This document shows positions 9,123 through 21,673 of a stretch of 64,000 bases of DNA, piece after piece (the stretch's first letter is position 1; every line of letters begins with the position of its first letter). This DNA is from Blattabacterium cuenoti. Lineage in GTDB: Bacteria; Bacteroidota; Bacteroidia; Flavobacteriales; Blattabacteriaceae. A program made the position numbers and the translations under genes. The stretch covers positions 434,001 to 498,000 of the forward strand of contig NZ_CP059181.1 in NCBI RefSeq assembly GCF_014251235.1, in the 5' to 3' direction. Under the pieces are notes generated by a model. The model saw only the letters and a list, made by a program, of their open reading frames with translations. It was not told where the DNA came from and did no database searches.

Positions 9123-10037
9123 TTGTTTTTAGTTTTAATATTGGGTCCAACAGGAATAGGAAAAACATCTTTATCCATTTTTTTAGCAAAAAAATTAAAA
9201 ACACAAATTTTATCTTGTGATTCTAGACAATTTTTTAAAGAATTGAAAATAGGAACTTCTATGCCTAATCTAAAAGATAGAAAATCTATTCCACATCATT
9301 TTATTGGTCATTTAAGTATACATGATAATTATAACGCTAGACTTTTTGAAATAGATTCCTTAAAAAAAATGCAAAAATTATTTCTAATACATCCTATTTT
9401 GATTATGGTAGGAGGTTCTGGTTTATATGAAAAATCCGTTACTGAAGGATTATCGGAAATACCAAAAATTGATGTGAATATAAGAAATGATCTAATTTTT
9501 AACTTTAAAAAAAAAGGAATTTCCTTTCTTAAAGAAGAATTGAATAAAATAGAAAAAAAAAATATACCCTTAATAGATCTAAATAATCCTAGACGTTTAA
9601 TTAGATTTTTAGAAATAATAAAATCAACAGGAAAACCCCCCCATGTTTTTTTCAAAAAAAAAAGAAGAAATTTTTCTATTATAAAAATAGGATTAACATT
9701 ACCTAGAGATGAATTATATTCCAAAATTAATACAAGAGTGGAAAAAATGATAAAAATGGGGCTTTTTGAAGAAGCAAAGACGTACTACATATTTAGACAT
9801 TTAAACAGTTTACAAACTATAGGGTATAAAGATATTTTCGATTTCTTATCCAAGAAAAAATATTCATCTTCATTTGTTGATGTTATAGAAAATATAAAAA
9901 AAAACACTAGAAGATATGCAAAAAGACAAATATGTTGGTATAAAAAAGATTTTTCAATTACTTGGTTTCATCCAAAAAATAGAGAAGAAATATTTTCATT
10001 TATTTTAAGAAAAACAAATGGGCAATACTGGATTTGA
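9123..10037 (+). CDS. miaA: tRNA dimethylallyltransferase, TTG start
   Basis: Adds the dimethylallyl group to A37 of tRNAs that read UNN codons. Walker A GPTGIGKT lies at 8-15 and the substrate motif SCDSRQF at 31-37; the C-terminal KNTRRYAKRQICWYKKD segment is typical. The only plausible start is TTG at 9123, six residues before the P-loop, as in most MiaA proteins. Length (304) is normal. Its last 19 bases lie inside the tRNA-Val gene on the opposite strand, so the final residues are encoded by the complement of the tRNA 3' half. Its DMAPP substrate depends on idi or the upstream pathway, which links it to the broken idi gene. Confidence 0.93.
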   Translation: MFLVLILGPTGIGKTSLSIFLAKKLKTQILSCDSRQFFKELKIGTSMPNLKDRKSIPHHFIGHLSIHDNYNARLFEIDSLKKMQKLFLIHPILIMVGGSGLYEKSVTEGLSEIPKIDVNIRNDLIFNFKKKGISFLKEELNKIEKKNIPLIDLNNPRRLIRFLEIIKSTGKPPHVFFKKKRRNFSIIKIGLTLPRDELYSKINTRVEKMIKMGLFEEAKTYYIFRHLNSLQTIGYKDIFDFLSKKKYSSSFVDVIENIKKNTRRYAKRQICWYKKDFSITWFHPKNREEIFSFILRKTNGQYWI

Positions 10038-10094
10038 ACCAGTGACCCCCTGCTTGTAAAACAGATGCTCTAAACCAGACTGAGCTAATTACCC
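10019..10094 (-). tRNA. tRNA-Val (UAC)
   Basis: 76-base cloverleaf read on the minus strand. The acceptor GGGTAAT pairs with ATTGCCC with one wobble. The D-stem is GCTC/GAGC, the anticodon loop TTTACAA gives anticodon TAC, and the T-arm is ACTGG-TTCAAAT-CCAGT. The discriminator is A and no CCA is encoded. It overlaps the 3' end of miaA by 19 bases. TACATTTG at 10128-10135 (minus strand) is a possible -7 promoter element. Confidence 0.93.
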
Positions 10095-10153
10095 TTCTAT
10101 TAAAAAATAAAATATCAATTCAAAAGTCAAATGTAAAGAAAAAAAATACAATT

Positions 10154-11395
10154 TTAGAATAAAGCTTCGGATACTATAAAAGTACTTCCAGTTATTAAAA
10201 TTAAATCTCCTTTTTTGGATTTTTTTTTAGCTGAATAAAAGGCCTCTTTTACCGATGAAAAAAAATATTTTTTATTATTATTAATAAATAATTTTTGTAT
10301 TAATTGTTTAATTTTTTCTATGGATAATTTTCTTTTTATATTAGGTTCACAAAAATAAAAGAAAGCATTAACAGGAAGAAGTTTTAATATATCTTCTATT
10401 TTTTTACCTTTTACAAAACCTAAAACTAAATGTAATTCTTCATAATATTCTTTCTCTAATTGTTTTTTAATCATAAAAAAACCGCCCTCGTTATGAGCAA
10501 TATCCAAAATTATTTTTGGATTTTCACTTTTAAATATTTGCCACCTTCCTTTAAAAAAAGGATTTAGTATTACTTTTTTTAATCCATTTTTTATAGATTC
10601 ACTTGAGATAAAAAAATTTTTTCTTTTCTGTAAAATATCTATAGTTTTTAATACAACACTTTTATTATATATTTGATAATCTGCTTCAAAAGGAATTTTA
10701 TATATCGAATAATTATTCATTTTTTTTACAAAATATATAGGAGAATTTTTTATTAATGCTTTTTTAAAAAAGATAGATCGGACATCTTCAGATATTTGAC
10801 TTCCAATTATAACTGATTTATTACTTTTTATAATACCCGATTTTTCTAAAGCTATTTTTAATAAATTATCACCAAGAGATTCGGTATGATCTAAGCTTAT
10901 ATTAGTAATAATAGATATTTCAGGATTAATAATATTAGTTGAATCTAAACGTCCACCCATGCCTACTTCAATAATAGCTATATTTACTTTTTTTTCTTTA
11001 AAATATTGAAAAGCCAAAGCAGTATTCATTTCAAAAAATGTCATTTTTTCCTTTTCTATAATTTTTTTATTATCCGAAATAAAACTTACAATAAAATCTT
11101 TTTCTATCAGAAGACCATTAAAACTTATTCTTTCTCTATAATCTATCATATGAGGAGAAGTATATTTTCCTATATTATATTTTTCTTCTTGTAAGATAGA
11201 AGATAACATATGTGTAGTAGATCCTTTTCCATTCGTTCCTCCAATATGAATGCTTTTGAAAAAATTTTGTGGATTTCCTAAATAAGAACAAAAATTTTTT
11301 ATTCTTTCTAATCCAGGTTTATAATCTTTGATTCCATTTTTTTGATAAAATGGAAGATGATTAAAAATCCATTGAATTGTTTCAGTATAATTCAC
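10154..11395 (-). CDS. folC: Folylpolyglutamate / dihydrofolate synthase
   Basis: Adds glutamate to dihydropteroate or folates, in the Mur-ligase fold. P-loop GGTNGKGST is at 52-60. The family segments KYTSPHMIDYRERI, IIEVGMGGRLDSTNI and NISLDHTESLG follow, then a C-terminal domain with ILDIAHNEGG. The 413-residue length is normal for FolC. It works with the pterin synthase at 3498, gcvT and the cyclo-ligase at 63013 in folate metabolism. On the minus strand TAATTTTG (11418-11425), about 25 bases upstream of the ATG, fits the -7 promoter consensus without a clear -33 partner. Confidence 0.93.
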   Translation of the reverse strand: MNYTETIQWIFNHLPFYQKNGIKDYKPGLERIKNFCSYLGNPQNFFKSIHIGGTNGKGSTTHMLSSILQEEKYNIGKYTSPHMIDYRERISFNGLLIEKDFIVSFISDNKKIIEKEKMTFFEMNTALAFQYFKEKKVNIAIIEVGMGGRLDSTNIINPEISIITNISLDHTESLGDNLLKIALEKSGIIKSNKSVIIGSQISEDVRSIFFKKALIKNSPIYFVKKMNNYSIYKIPFEADYQIYNKSVVLKTIDILQKRKNFFISSESIKNGLKKVILNPFFKGRWQIFKSENPKIILDIAHNEGGFFMIKKQLEKEYYEELHLVLGFVKGKKIEDILKLLPVNAFFYFCEPNIKRKLSIEKIKQLIQKLFINNNKKYFFSSVKEAFYSAKKKSKKGDLILITGSTFIVSEALF

Positions 11396-11489
11396 TTTTT
11401 TTCTTATTTTTATAAAACAAAATTAGACTTTTTTAAAAAAAATCATTAAATTTATTTTTTTAATCTACACAATCATAAGCATCCAACAT

Positions 11490-13157
11490 TTGCATTTTAT
11501 TGAAAGGATAATAGAAGAGGATTTAAAGAATGGTTTTCCTATAAAAAAAATAAAATTCAGATTTCCTCCTGAACCAAATGGTTTTCTTCACATTGGACAT
11601 GTTAAAGCTATATACCTAAATTTTGAACTTGGAAAAAAGTATAATTCTCCAGTAAATCTAAGATTTGATGATACAAATCCTTTGAAAGAAAATAAGGAAT
11701 TTATAGAATCTATTAAAAAAGATATAAAATTTTTGGGTTTCAAATGGAATAAAGAATGTTATACTTCTGATTATTTTCAAAAATTGTACGAATTAGCCAT
11801 AAAACTTATTAAAAAAAATAAAGCTTATGTAGATGAACAAACTAAAGAAAATATAAAGTTTCAAAGAAAAAATCCTTTTGAAGATGGAATAAAAAGTTCC
11901 TATAGAGATAGGTCTATAGATGATAATCTATATTTTTTTGAAAAAATGAAAAATGGTTTTTTTAAAGAAGGTTCTTGTGTATTAAGAGCTAAAATAGACA
12001 TGAAGTCATCCAACATGAACATGCGTGATCCAATTATGTATAGAATCTTAAAGAAAAAACATTTTAGAACTAAAAATGAATGGTGTATTTATCCTACTTA
12101 TGACTGGAGTCACGGTCAAAGCGATTATTTTGAACAAATATCTCACTCTTTATGTTCTTTGGAATTTGAAAATAAAAGACCATTATATAATTGGTTTATT
12201 AATCAAATACATGATGAAAATCATATTCATATGATAAAACCTAAACAAATAGAATTTTCTCGATTAAATTTAAGTGATAGTATAACAAGCAAAAGAAAAA
12301 TTCAATATTTAATTGAAAAAAATATCATTCAATCTTGGGATGATCCAAGACTATTAACTATATCAGGTTTACGTCGTAGAGGATATCCATCTTTATCTAT
12401 AAAAAGATTTATTCAAAAAATAGGAATTTCAAAAAGAAAAAATACTATTGATACATCTCTTCTTGAATTTAGAGTTAGGGAACATTTAAACAAAATTTCC
12501 CCTAGAGTAATGGTAGTTTTTAAACCTATAAAACTAGTTATAGATAATTATTCTGAAAATCATACTGAATGGATGGATGCAGAAAATAATCCAGAAGATC
12601 CAAATTTTGGATATAGAAAAATTCCTTTCTCAAAATTTTTATATATAGAAGAAAATGATTTTTTAGAAAAAAAAATAGATAACTTTTTTAGACTTTCTAT
12701 TGGACATGAAGTCAGACTTAAAAATTCCTACATTATAAAGGCTCATTCTATCAAAAAGGATGATAAATCAAAAAAAATATTAGAAATACACTGTTCCTAT
12801 GACCCATCAAGTCAATCTTCTCTTCAAAAAAACAAAAAATATACGGGAAAAAAAAGGATCAAAAGTACTTTACATTGGGTTTCTATAAAACACTCTATTC
12901 CTATAAATATAAATTTATATAATCATCTTTTTTTAAAAGAACCAAATAAAAAAAATATTTTAAATTTAAAATCTATAGAAAAAGTCATAGGTTATGCAGA
13001 ACCATCTTTGCACAAAGCTAAAAAAGGAGATCATTTTCAATTTCAAAGAATTGGATATTTTTATGCAGATGGAGAGAATAATGAAAAATTAATTTTTCAT
13101 CAGACTGTATCCATTAAAAATCGGTGTAATGATAATATTAAAAAAATTCAGGATTAG
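11490..13157 (+). CDS. glnS: Glutaminyl-tRNA synthetase, TTG start
   Basis: Class I synthetase charging tRNA-Gln. [12 protein letters not shown] (HIGH motif) is at 26-37 and the KMSKS-type loop reads ITSKRK at 265-270. The anticodon-binding beta-barrels fill the C-terminal half. At 555 residues it matches bacterial GlnRS. No ATG is available near the conserved N-terminus ([10 protein letters not shown]). TTG at 11490 is the closest recognised start, and a few residues might be added upstream by a rarer codon. The 3' end runs 20 bp into the 3' end of the convergent rpoC, leaving no room for a terminator. Confidence 0.93.
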   Translation: MHFIERIIEEDLKNGFPIKKIKFRFPPEPNGFLHIGHVKAIYLNFELGKKYNSPVNLRFDDTNPLKENKEFIESIKKDIKFLGFKWNKECYTSDYFQKLYELAIKLIKKNKAYVDEQTKENIKFQRKNPFEDGIKSSYRDRSIDDNLYFFEKMKNGFFKEGSCVLRAKIDMKSSNMNMRDPIMYRILKKKHFRTKNEWCIYPTYDWSHGQSDYFEQISHSLCSLEFENKRPLYNWFINQIHDENHIHMIKPKQIEFSRLNLSDSITSKRKIQYLIEKNIIQSWDDPRLLTISGLRRRGYPSLSIKRFIQKIGISKRKNTIDTSLLEFRVREHLNKISPRVMVVFKPIKLVIDNYSENHTEWMDAENNPEDPNFGYRKIPFSKFLYIEENDFLEKKIDNFFRLSIGHEVRLKNSYIIKAHSIKKDDKSKKILEIHCSYDPSSQSSLQKNKKYTGKKRIKSTLHWVSIKHSIPININLYNHLFLKEPNKKNILNLKSIEKVIGYAEPSLHKAKKGDHFQFQRIGYFYADGENNEKLIFHQTVSIKNRCNDNIKKIQD

Positions 13158-16100
13158 AATTTTCATATTCTCTCAATCCAGTTCCAGCAGGAATTTTATG
13201 TCCAACTATCACATTTTCTTTTAATCCATATAAATTATCTGTTTTGCTGCTTATAGCTGCTTCACTTAAAACTTTTGTTGTTTCTTGAAAAGAAGCTGCG
13301 GATATAAAAGATTTAGTTTGTAAAGCGGCCTTAGTTATTCCTTGTAATATAGGTCTAGCAGTAGCTGGTATAGAATTTCTTGTTTTTATTAATTTTTTAT
13401 TTTTGTACTTCAAAACTACATTTTCATTTCTAATTTCTCTAGATGTAACAATATCTCCAATCTTAAAATTTGTAGATTCTCCGGAATCTTCAATAACTAT
13501 CATTTGAGAGATTCTATCGTTTTCTTCTATAAAATCATCTTTATATTCTATATGTCCTTCTAAGAATCGAGTATCTCCAGCTTCAATTACTTCTACTTTT
13601 CTCATCATTTGCAAAACAATCACTTCAAAATGTTTATCATTAATTTTTACACCTTGTAAACGATAAACTTCTTGTATTTCTTTTATTAAATACTCTTGAA
13701 CAGATCTAGGTCCTCTAATATTTAATATATCATTTGGAGTTATAGCTCCATCAGATAAAGGCATTCCTGCTTTTATATAATCATTTTCTTGAACGAGAAT
13801 TTGATTAGTTAATTTCACTAAATACTTTCTTATCTCTCCTGTTTTAGATTCAACTATAATTTCTCTATTCCCCCTTTTTATTTTTCCATGACTAACTATA
13901 CCATCCATCTCCGATACTACAGCAGGATTAGAAGGGTTACGAGCTTCAAACAATTCAGATAAACGAGGTAATCCACCTGTAATATCTCCAGATTTAGCAG
14001 ACATTCTTGGTACTTTTACTAAAATTTTTCCTAATTTTATTTGTTCTTTATCTTCTACCATTAAATGCGCTCCTACAGGTAAATTATAAATTTTCAACTC
14101 TTTATCATTTTTATCGCTAATTTTTAATGCAGGTACTATATTTTTATTTCTTACTTCCGTTACAACTTTTTCTTTAAATCCTGTTTGTTCATCTGTTTCT
14201 ACTTGAAAAGAAATTCCTTGTTCTAAATCTTGATAAGATATTTTACCAGAATATTCTGATACTATAACAGCATTATATAGATCCCATTGACATATTTTAT
14301 CTCCTTCTTTTAACTCATCTCCATTTTTCACATATAAAGTAGATCCATAGGGAATATTTTTTACCATTAAAATGGATGTTTGATCTTTACTCAATAATTT
14401 CATTTCTGCAGAACGAGATACTACTATATCTACTTTTTTTCCAGAATCATTTATAATATTAACAACCTTTAAATCTTCAAACTCTATAAAACCATTATAT
14501 CTTGCTCTTATTTGTGAAGATTCTGTAATATTTCCAGCAGTACCTCCAACATGGAAAGTCCGAAGAGTTAATTGTGTTCCAGGCTCTCCAATTGATTGAG
14601 CGGCAATAACACCTACCGCTTCTCCTTTTTGTACTATTTTTCCAGATGAAAGATTCCTACCATAACATTTAGAACAAATACCCATTTTAGCTTCACAAGT
14701 TAGAGGAGAACGAACTTTTACTATATCTATTCCCGATTTATCAATTAAATTTGCTATTTGTTCATCTATCATTTCTCCGGAAGAAACTATTAATTTATTC
14801 TGATCTTTTGGACAAAAAATATCATTTAAAGATATCCGTCCTAAAACCCTTTCAGATAAAGTTTCAACTATTTCTTCATTTTGTTTTAATGCAGATATTT
14901 TTAAACCACGTAAAGTTTTACAATCTTCTATTTTTATAATAACATCTTGTGCTGCATCTACTAAGCGTCTTGTTAAATATCCAGCATCTGCTGTTTTCAA
15001 AGCTGTATCAGCTAAACCCTTTCTAGCTCCATGAGTAGATATAAAATACTCTAAAATAGAAAGACCTTCTCTAAAATTAGACAATATTGGATTTTCAATA
15101 ATTTCTCCACTAGAAGATCCTGTTTTTTGAGGTTTTGCCATTAATCCACGCATACCAGACAATTGACGTATTTGTTCTTTAGATCCTCTAGCTCCAGAAT
15201 CTAACATCATATATACAGGATTAAAACCATGTCTATCTTCACGCATATATTTCATTACTTTTTCTGTAAGCATTGCATTTGTATTAGTCCATATATCAAT
15301 TACTTGATTATAACGTTCATTATTCGTTATTAATCCCATATTGTAATTTGATTTTACATTGTCTACTTGTTTTATTGCATGATTAACCATTTTTTCTTTA
15401 TCATCTGGAATGATTATATCTCCCAATCCAAAAGAAAGACCTCCTTTAAAAGCATTAAAAAAACCTAAATCTTTAATATCGTCTAAAAACTTTGCTGTAG
15501 TGGGAACATCTGTCAAATGCAAAATTTGTCCTATAATATATCTTAAAGATTTTTTTGTCAATGATTCATTTATAAATCCTACTTTTTCTGGAACAATTTG
15601 ATTAAATAAAACTCTACCAACTGTAGTTTTCACTAATTTATTAGTTAGTAATCCTTTTTCTAAAATATTTACTTTTACTTGAATTAAAGAATGTAATTCT
15701 ACTATATTTTGATTATATGCAATTTCTACTTCTTCAGATGAATAGAAAATCATTCCTTCTCCTTTTATTTTTCTAGTTTTATTTGAAACTAAAGATTTAG
15801 TCATGTAATATAAACCTAAAACCATATCCTGAGATGGAACAGTAATAGGAGAACCATTAGCCGGATTTAATATATTTTGAGAAGCTAACATAAGAATTTT
15901 AGCTTCTAAAATAGCTCCAGGGGATAAAGGAAGATGAACAGCCATTTGATCTCCATCAAAATCAGCGTTAAAAGCTGCACAAACTAAAGGATGTAATTGT
16001 ATTGCTTTTCCCTCTATTAATTTAGGCTGAAAAGCCTGTATTCCTAACCTATGTAAAGTTGGTGCTCTATTTAATAAAACAGGATGACCTTTTAATACAT

Positions 16101-17388
16101 TTTCCAGAATATCCCATATCATAGAATCTCTTTTATCAATAATTCTTTTAGCGGATTTAACTGTTTTAACTATTCCTCTCTCAATCAATTTTCGTATAAC
16201 AAAAGGTTTATAAAGTTCTGCCGCCATATCTTTAGGAAGTCCACATTCATGTAATTTTAAATGTGGGCCAACTACAATAACAGATCTGGAAGAATAATCT
16301 ACTCTTTTTCCAAGAAGATTTTGTCTAAAACGACCCTGTTTCCCTTTCAAAGAATCAGATAAAGATTTTAAAGGACGATTACCTTCTGATTTTACTGCAG
16401 AAATTTTCCTAGAATTATCAAATAAAGAATCAACAGCTTCTTGTAACATTCTTTTCTCATTACGTAAAATAACTTCCGGAGCTTTAATCTCTATAAGTCT
16501 TTTTAAACGATTATTTCTTATTAAAACACGTCTATATAAATCAGTCATATCAGAAGCAGCATAACGTCCTCCATCCAGAGGAACAAGAGGTCGTAATTCT
16601 GGTGGTATAACAGATAAAATATGAATAATCATCCAAGAAACATTTCCACCATTTTTTTTACCATCTCTAAATGATTCAACAACTTGCAAACGCTTTAAAG
16701 CCTCAATTCGTCTCTGTTTAGAAGTTTCATTATTCGCTTGATTTCTTAATTCAATTGATAATTGATCCAAATCTATACGATTCAAAAGATCCTCTATACA
16801 TTCAGCTCCCATTTTTGCTATAAATTTATTTGGATCAGTGTCTTCTAAAGAAAGATTACCTTTTGGTAATTTTTCTAAAATAGATAAATAATCTTCTTCC
16901 GTAAGAAAATCTCCTTTTTGAATAGGATTAACTCCACTATCTGAACGAAAAGCTTCACCTACCTGAATGACTACATATCTCTCATAATAAATAATCATTT
17001 CTAACTTTTTTGATGGAATACCTAGCAAATAACCTATTTTATTAGGTGAAGAACGAAAATACCATATATGAACAATAGGAACAACTAAACTAATATGTCC
17101 CATACGTTCTCTCCTTACTTTTTTATCAGTTACCTCTACTCCACATCTATCACAAATAATTCCTTTGTAACGAATTCTTTTATATTTTCCACAAGCACAT
17201 TCATAATCCTTTACAGGACCAAAAATACGTTCACAAAAAAGACCATCTCTTTCCGGTTTATGAGTTCTATAATTTATAGTTTCTGGTTTTAATACTTCAC
17301 CATGAGATTCTTTCAATATAACCTCTGGAGAAGAAAGTCGGAGAGTTATTTTATTAAATTTATTATTTCTTTTTATAGTAGTAAACAT
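13138..17388 (-). CDS. rpoC: RNA polymerase subunit beta'
   Basis: Catalytic-clamp subunit of RNA polymerase, 1416 residues. The N-terminal zinc ribbon Cys are at 64, 66, 79 and 82. The Mg-binding NADFDGDQ lies near residue 472, the second zinc site ([13 protein letters not shown]) near 900, and the bridge-helix/trigger-loop region is intact. It starts six bases after the rpoB stop, in the usual rpoB-rpoC operon. Any slippage on A tracts in this genome (see idi and ung) would be a property of this enzyme. Confidence 0.98.
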   Translation of the reverse strand: MFTTIKRNNKFNKITLRLSSPEVILKESHGEVLKPETINYRTHKPERDGLFCERIFGPVKDYECACGKYKRIRYKGIICDRCGVEVTDKKVRRERMGHISLVVPIVHIWYFRSSPNKIGYLLGIPSKKLEMIIYYERYVVIQVGEAFRSDSGVNPIQKGDFLTEEDYLSILEKLPKGNLSLEDTDPNKFIAKMGAECIEDLLNRIDLDQLSIELRNQANNETSKQRRIEALKRLQVVESFRDGKKNGGNVSWMIIHILSVIPPELRPLVPLDGGRYAASDMTDLYRRVLIRNNRLKRLIEIKAPEVILRNEKRMLQEAVDSLFDNSRKISAVKSEGNRPLKSLSDSLKGKQGRFRQNLLGKRVDYSSRSVIVVGPHLKLHECGLPKDMAAELYKPFVIRKLIERGIVKTVKSAKRIIDKRDSMIWDILENVLKGHPVLLNRAPTLHRLGIQAFQPKLIEGKAIQLHPLVCAAFNADFDGDQMAVHLPLSPGAILEAKILMLASQNILNPANGSPITVPSQDMVLGLYYMTKSLVSNKTRKIKGEGMIFYSSEEVEIAYNQNIVELHSLIQVKVNILEKGLLTNKLVKTTVGRVLFNQIVPEKVGFINESLTKKSLRYIIGQILHLTDVPTTAKFLDDIKDLGFFNAFKGGLSFGLGDIIIPDDKEKMVNHAIKQVDNVKSNYNMGLITNNERYNQVIDIWTNTNAMLTEKVMKYMREDRHGFNPVYMMLDSGARGSKEQIRQLSGMRGLMAKPQKTGSSSGEIIENPILSNFREGLSILEYFISTHGARKGLADTALKTADAGYLTRRLVDAAQDVIIKIEDCKTLRGLKISALKQNEEIVETLSERVLGRISLNDIFCPKDQNKLIVSSGEMIDEQIANLIDKSGIDIVKVRSPLTCEAKMGICSKCYGRNLSSGKIVQKGEAVGVIAAQSIGEPGTQLTLRTFHVGGTAGNITESSQIRARYNGFIEFEDLKVVNIINDSGKKVDIVVSRSAEMKLLSKDQTSILMVKNIPYGSTLYVKNGDELKEGDKICQWDLYNAVIVSEYSGKISYQDLEQGISFQVETDEQTGFKEKVVTEVRNKNIVPALKISDKNDKELKIYNLPVGAHLMVEDKEQIKLGKILVKVPRMSAKSGDITGGLPRLSELFEARNPSNPAVVSEMDGIVSHGKIKRGNREIIVESKTGEIRKYLVKLTNQILVQENDYIKAGMPLSDGAITPNDILNIRGPRSVQEYLIKEIQEVYRLQGVKINDKHFEVIVLQMMRKVEVIEAGDTRFLEGHIEYKDDFIEENDRISQMIVIEDSGESTNFKIGDIVTSREIRNENVVLKYKNKKLIKTRNSIPATARPILQGITKAALQTKSFISAASFQETTKVLSEAAISSKTDNLYGLKENVIVGHKIPAGTGLREYENSNPEFF

Positions 17389-17394
17389 TTGTTC

Positions 17395-20300
17395 CTATTC
17401 TTCTAACTTAATATCTAATCCTAACCCCTTCAATTCATAACATAATACTTGAAAAGATTCAGGGTTATTTGGTTCTGGCATAGGTTCTCCTTTCACTATA
17501 GCTTCATAAGTTTTTGCTCTTCCTATTACATCATCTGATTTAACAGTCAATATTTCACGTAAAATATTAGAAGCTCCAAAAGCTTCTAAAGCCCAAACCT
17601 CCATTTCACCAAAACGTTGACCTCCAAATTGTGATTTTCCACCTAAAGGTTGCTGAGTTATCAAAGAGTAAGGTCCAATAGAACGAGAATGCATTTTATC
17701 ATCCACCATATGACCTAGTTTTAATATATATATAACACCAACGGTAGCTGGTTGATCAAATCTTTCTCCTGTTCCTCCATCAAACAAATAGGTAGTTCCA
17801 AAACGAGGAATTTCAGCTTTTTCTGTAAATTTTGTTATTTGATCTATAGTAGCTCCATCAAATATTGGAGTAGAAAATTTAATTTTCAAATTATATCCAG
17901 CCCAACCTAACACTGTTTCATATATTTGTCCTATGTTCATTCTGGAAGGGACACCTAATGGATTCAAAACAATATCTACAGAACTTCCATCTTCTAAAAA
18001 AGGCATATCTTCTTCACGAAGAATTCTAGCTACAACTCCTTTATTTCCATGTCTTCCTGCCATTTTATCTCCTACTTTTAATTTCCTTTTTTTTGCTATA
18101 TATACTTTAGCAAGTTTGATAATACCAGAAGGCAATTCATCTCCAACTGTAATAGAAAACTTCTTGTGTTTTAAAAAACTAATTAAATCATTAACAGCTA
18201 TTTTATAATTATGTAGGATTTCGGATACTATGTTATTTGTTTTTATATTATCCGTCCAATCAAACGAATCTACTTCTAGATAATCAGATATCTCACTGAG
18301 ATTTTTTTGACTAAAAAAAACTCCTTTTTCTAAAAACTCTTTCTTTTTTTCATTAAATACTATTTTTCTAGAAGTTTCTTTTCCATTTAATACAGTATTC
18401 AATTTATTTAACAATAAATGTTTTAAATCATGAAATTTTTTTTCATACTCTTTTTCCATTTTATCGATCATAAGTTGATCTATTATTCTAGATTTTTTAT
18501 CTTTTATACTACGAGTAAATAATTTTGTATCAATAACAACTCCAAATAATGATGGTTCAGCTCTTAAAGAAACATCTTTTACATTTCCAGCTTTATCACC
18601 AAAAATAGCCCTTAATAATTTTTCTTCTGGTGTAGGATCGGATTCTCCTTTAGGAGTTATTTTACCGATTAAAATATCTCCAGGTTTTACTTCTGCTCCT
18701 ACCCTGATAATACCATTTTCATCCAAGTTCCTAGTTGCTTCTTCACTAACATTAGGTATGTCATTTGTTAGTTCTTCCATACCCAATTTAGTATCACGTA
18801 CATCTAAAGAATATTCATCTATATGGATAGAAGTAAACCAATCTTCACTTACCACCTTTTCTGATATTAAAACAGCATCTTCAAAATTATATCCGTTACA
18901 AGGAATAAAAGCAGCCCTTAGATTTCTTCCTAATGCTAATTCTCCATTTTCTGTTGCATATCCTTCACATAAAATTTGTCCTTTCATTACTTTCATCCCT
19001 TTTTTAACTATAGGTTTTAAATTAATACATGTATTTTGATTTGTTTTTCTAAATTTAATTAAATCATAAGTCTTGATTTCACTATCAAAACTAACTAATT
19101 TATCTCTTTCAGTTTGATTATAACGAATAACAATTTTTTTCGAATCAATATACTCTACTACTCCGTTTTTTTCTGCATTAATTAAAATACGTGAATCCTT
19201 TGCTACCCTTTCTTCCAATCCTGTTCCTACAATAGGAGCCTCTGGTTTTAACAATGGAACAGCTTGACGCATCATATTAGATCCCATTAATGCTCTATTT
19301 GCATCGTCATGTTCTAAAAAAGGAATTAAAGAAGCAGAAATAGAAGCTATTTGGTTAGGAGCTACATCTATATAATCTACTTTATCAGGTGTAACAACAG
19401 GAAAATCTCCATCTTCCCTGGATATAATTCTGTCATTAATAAAATTACCATATTTATCTATAGCATTTGCCTGAGCTATAATTTTACCTTCCTCTTCTTC
19501 TGCACTCAAATATCTAACTTTTGATGGAAATTTAACCTTTCCACTATCATTTTGAATAGCAGAAATGTAAGGTGTTTCTACAAAACCCATATCATTAACT
19601 TTAGCAAAAACAGACAGTGATGATATCAAACCTATATTTGGGCCTTCTGGTGTTTCAATAGGACATAATCTTCCATAATGAGAATAATTAACATCTCTAA
19701 CCTCAAACCCTGCTCTTTCTCTAGATAACCCCCCAGGGCCTAAAGCAGATAATCTTCTTTTGTGTGTAAGTTCCGATAATGGATTGGTTTGATCCATAAA
19801 TTGAGATAATTGATTAGTTCCGAAAAAAGTATTAATGACAGAAGATAAGGTTTTTGCATTAATTAAGTCAACAGGCATGAAAACTTCGTTGTCTCGAACA
19901 TTCATTCTCTCTCTGATAGTTCTAGACATCCTTGCTAAACCAATACTAAATTGTGTATAAAGTTGTTCTCCAACAGTTCTAACGCGTCTATTAGATAAAT
20001 GATCTATATCATCCACTTCTTTTTTAGAATTGAATAAAGCATTTAAATGTTCTATTATTGCTATAATATCTTCTTTAGTAAGAACTAGATAATCAGGATC
20101 AATATTTAATCCAAGACGTTTGTTAAGACGATATCTTCCTACAGGACCTAAACTATATCTTGTATCAGAAAAAAAAAGTTTATCTATAACCCCCCTAGCT
20201 ATTTCTTCATCTGGTGGTTCTGTATTTCTTAATTGTCTATATATAAATTCTACTGCTTCTTTTTCAGAATTAGTAGGATCTTTTTGCAAAGTATTATATA

Positions 20301-21228
20301 TAATAGAATAATCTTTCTTTTTTCCACTTTTTTTATGTAACAAGATTTTTTCTATTTCATTTTCTATTATTAGATCAATATGTTCTTGTGTTAATTTTAT
20401 ATCCCTATCTATTAATATTTCATTTTTTTCGATAGATACAACTTCTCCTGTATCTTCATCAACAAAATCTTCATGCCAAATATTCAATATCCTAGCTGCT
20501 AATGTTCTACCAAAAATAGAAGAAAGATTATTTTTTTTTATGTTGACTTCTTCTGCTAAATCAAATATTTCTAATATATCTTTATCTCTTTCATATCCAA
20601 TAGCACGAAGTAATGTTGTCATTGGAAGTTTCTTCTTTCTATCAATGTAAGCATACATGACATTATTGATATCTGTAGCAAATTCAATCCAAGATCCTTT
20701 AAAAGGAATAATTCTTGCTGAATATAACTTAGTTCCATTTGCATGATGAGATTGTCCGAAAAAAACACCAGGAGAACGATGTAATTGAGAAACAATTACA
20801 CGTTCTGCTCCATTAAATATAAAAGAACCAGAAGGTGTCATATAAGGATATGTCCCCAAATAAACATCTTGAGTAACAGTTTCAAAATCTTCATGTTCAG
20901 GATCAGTACAATACAATTTTAATTTAGCTTTTAAAGGAACACTGTAAGTTAAGCCTCTTTCTATACATTCTTCTATAGAATATCTCGGAGTATCAATAGA
21001 ATAACCTTTAAATTCTAAAACAAAGGAATTCCTAGCATCCGAAATAGGGAAATTTTCCATAAAAGCTTTAAACAAACCTTCATTTTTTCTGTCTTTCGGT
21101 TTTGTGTCTAATTGAAAAAATTCTTTAAAAGATTTTATTTGAATATCCAGAAAATCTGGATAATCTACTTTTTTATCTACAGAGGAAAAATTTATCCTTT
21201 CCGAAATTTCTTTTTTTGTATTTACCAA
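17395..21228 (-). CDS. rpoB: RNA polymerase subunit beta
   Basis: Second large RNA polymerase subunit, 1277 residues, the size usual in Bacteroidetes. Clear family segments include the rifampicin-region block ([21 protein letters not shown]), [31 protein letters not shown] and the C-terminal [20 protein letters not shown]. It sits between rplL (41 bases upstream) and rpoC. Within the rifampicin region the usual Ser/His/Arg residues appear wild type, so no resistance allele is visible. Confidence 0.98.
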   Translation of the reverse strand: MVNTKKEISERINFSSVDKKVDYPDFLDIQIKSFKEFFQLDTKPKDRKNEGLFKAFMENFPISDARNSFVLEFKGYSIDTPRYSIEECIERGLTYSVPLKAKLKLYCTDPEHEDFETVTQDVYLGTYPYMTPSGSFIFNGAERVIVSQLHRSPGVFFGQSHHANGTKLYSARIIPFKGSWIEFATDINNVMYAYIDRKKKLPMTTLLRAIGYERDKDILEIFDLAEEVNIKKNNLSSIFGRTLAARILNIWHEDFVDEDTGEVVSIEKNEILIDRDIKLTQEHIDLIIENEIEKILLHKKSGKKKDYSIIYNTLQKDPTNSEKEAVEFIYRQLRNTEPPDEEIARGVIDKLFFSDTRYSLGPVGRYRLNKRLGLNIDPDYLVLTKEDIIAIIEHLNALFNSKKEVDDIDHLSNRRVRTVGEQLYTQFSIGLARMSRTIRERMNVRDNEVFMPVDLINAKTLSSVINTFFGTNQLSQFMDQTNPLSELTHKRRLSALGPGGLSRERAGFEVRDVNYSHYGRLCPIETPEGPNIGLISSLSVFAKVNDMGFVETPYISAIQNDSGKVKFPSKVRYLSAEEEEGKIIAQANAIDKYGNFINDRIISREDGDFPVVTPDKVDYIDVAPNQIASISASLIPFLEHDDANRALMGSNMMRQAVPLLKPEAPIVGTGLEERVAKDSRILINAEKNGVVEYIDSKKIVIRYNQTERDKLVSFDSEIKTYDLIKFRKTNQNTCINLKPIVKKGMKVMKGQILCEGYATENGELALGRNLRAAFIPCNGYNFEDAVLISEKVVSEDWFTSIHIDEYSLDVRDTKLGMEELTNDIPNVSEEATRNLDENGIIRVGAEVKPGDILIGKITPKGESDPTPEEKLLRAIFGDKAGNVKDVSLRAEPSLFGVVIDTKLFTRSIKDKKSRIIDQLMIDKMEKEYEKKFHDLKHLLLNKLNTVLNGKETSRKIVFNEKKKEFLEKGVFFSQKNLSEISDYLEVDSFDWTDNIKTNNIVSEILHNYKIAVNDLISFLKHKKFSITVGDELPSGIIKLAKVYIAKKRKLKVGDKMAGRHGNKGVVARILREEDMPFLEDGSSVDIVLNPLGVPSRMNIGQIYETVLGWAGYNLKIKFSTPIFDGATIDQITKFTEKAEIPRFGTTYLFDGGTGERFDQPATVGVIYILKLGHMVDDKMHSRSIGPYSLITQQPLGGKSQFGGQRFGEMEVWALEAFGASNILREILTVKSDDVIGRAKTYEAIVKGEPMPEPNNPESFQVLCYELKGLGLDIKLEE

Positions 21229-21269
21229 ATTTAATAGTTATTTAAATTTTTATAAAAAAAATGAATTTT

Positions 21270-21650
21270 TTATTTTAATTCAACTTCAGCTCCTATATTT
21301 TCAAGTTTATTTTTTATATCTTCTGCTTCTTTTTTTTCAATAGATTCTTTAATAATAGTAGGGACACTATCCACTAATTCTTTAGACTCTTTTAAACCCT
21401 TTCCCGTTATATCTTTCACTAATTTAACTACAGATAATTTAGAATTTCCAGATGATTTTAAAATAAGATTAAATAATTTTTGTTCTTCTTTATTATCAAT
21501 TTTTTCATTCTTATTTATTGAAAAAAGTTTAGAAGAATCCAAAATATGATTAGAGGGTTCTATTCCATATTTTTCTTTCAAAAAAAGTGTTAATTCATTA
21601 ACTTCTTTCACTGTTAAATTAACCAATTGTTCTGCTAGCTTTTTTATCAT
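21270..21650 (-). CDS. rplL: Ribosomal protein L7/L12
   Basis: Stalk protein that recruits translation GTPases. The 126 residues show the N-terminal dimerisation helix (LAEQLVNLTVKEVNEL), a Lys/Glu-rich hinge and the C-terminal domain with VKDITGKGLKESKELVD. The hinge is poorer in Ala than in free-living relatives, in line with A-rich codon drift. It follows rplJ directly in the rplKAJL operon. Confidence 0.95.
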   Translation of the reverse strand: MIKKLAEQLVNLTVKEVNELTLFLKEKYGIEPSNHILDSSKLFSINKNEKIDNKEEQKLFNLILKSSGNSKLSVVKLVKDITGKGLKESKELVDSVPTIIKESIEKKEAEDIKNKLENIGAEVELK

Positions 21651-21673
21651 TATTATTTTTTTTTAAATAAAAA

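Noticed and set aside
14751-20311. Several plus-strand frames of 60-93 codons inside rpoB and rpoC, and one in tuf (24559-25062)
   Set aside because: Antisense shadows of highly conserved genes with no family resemblance.
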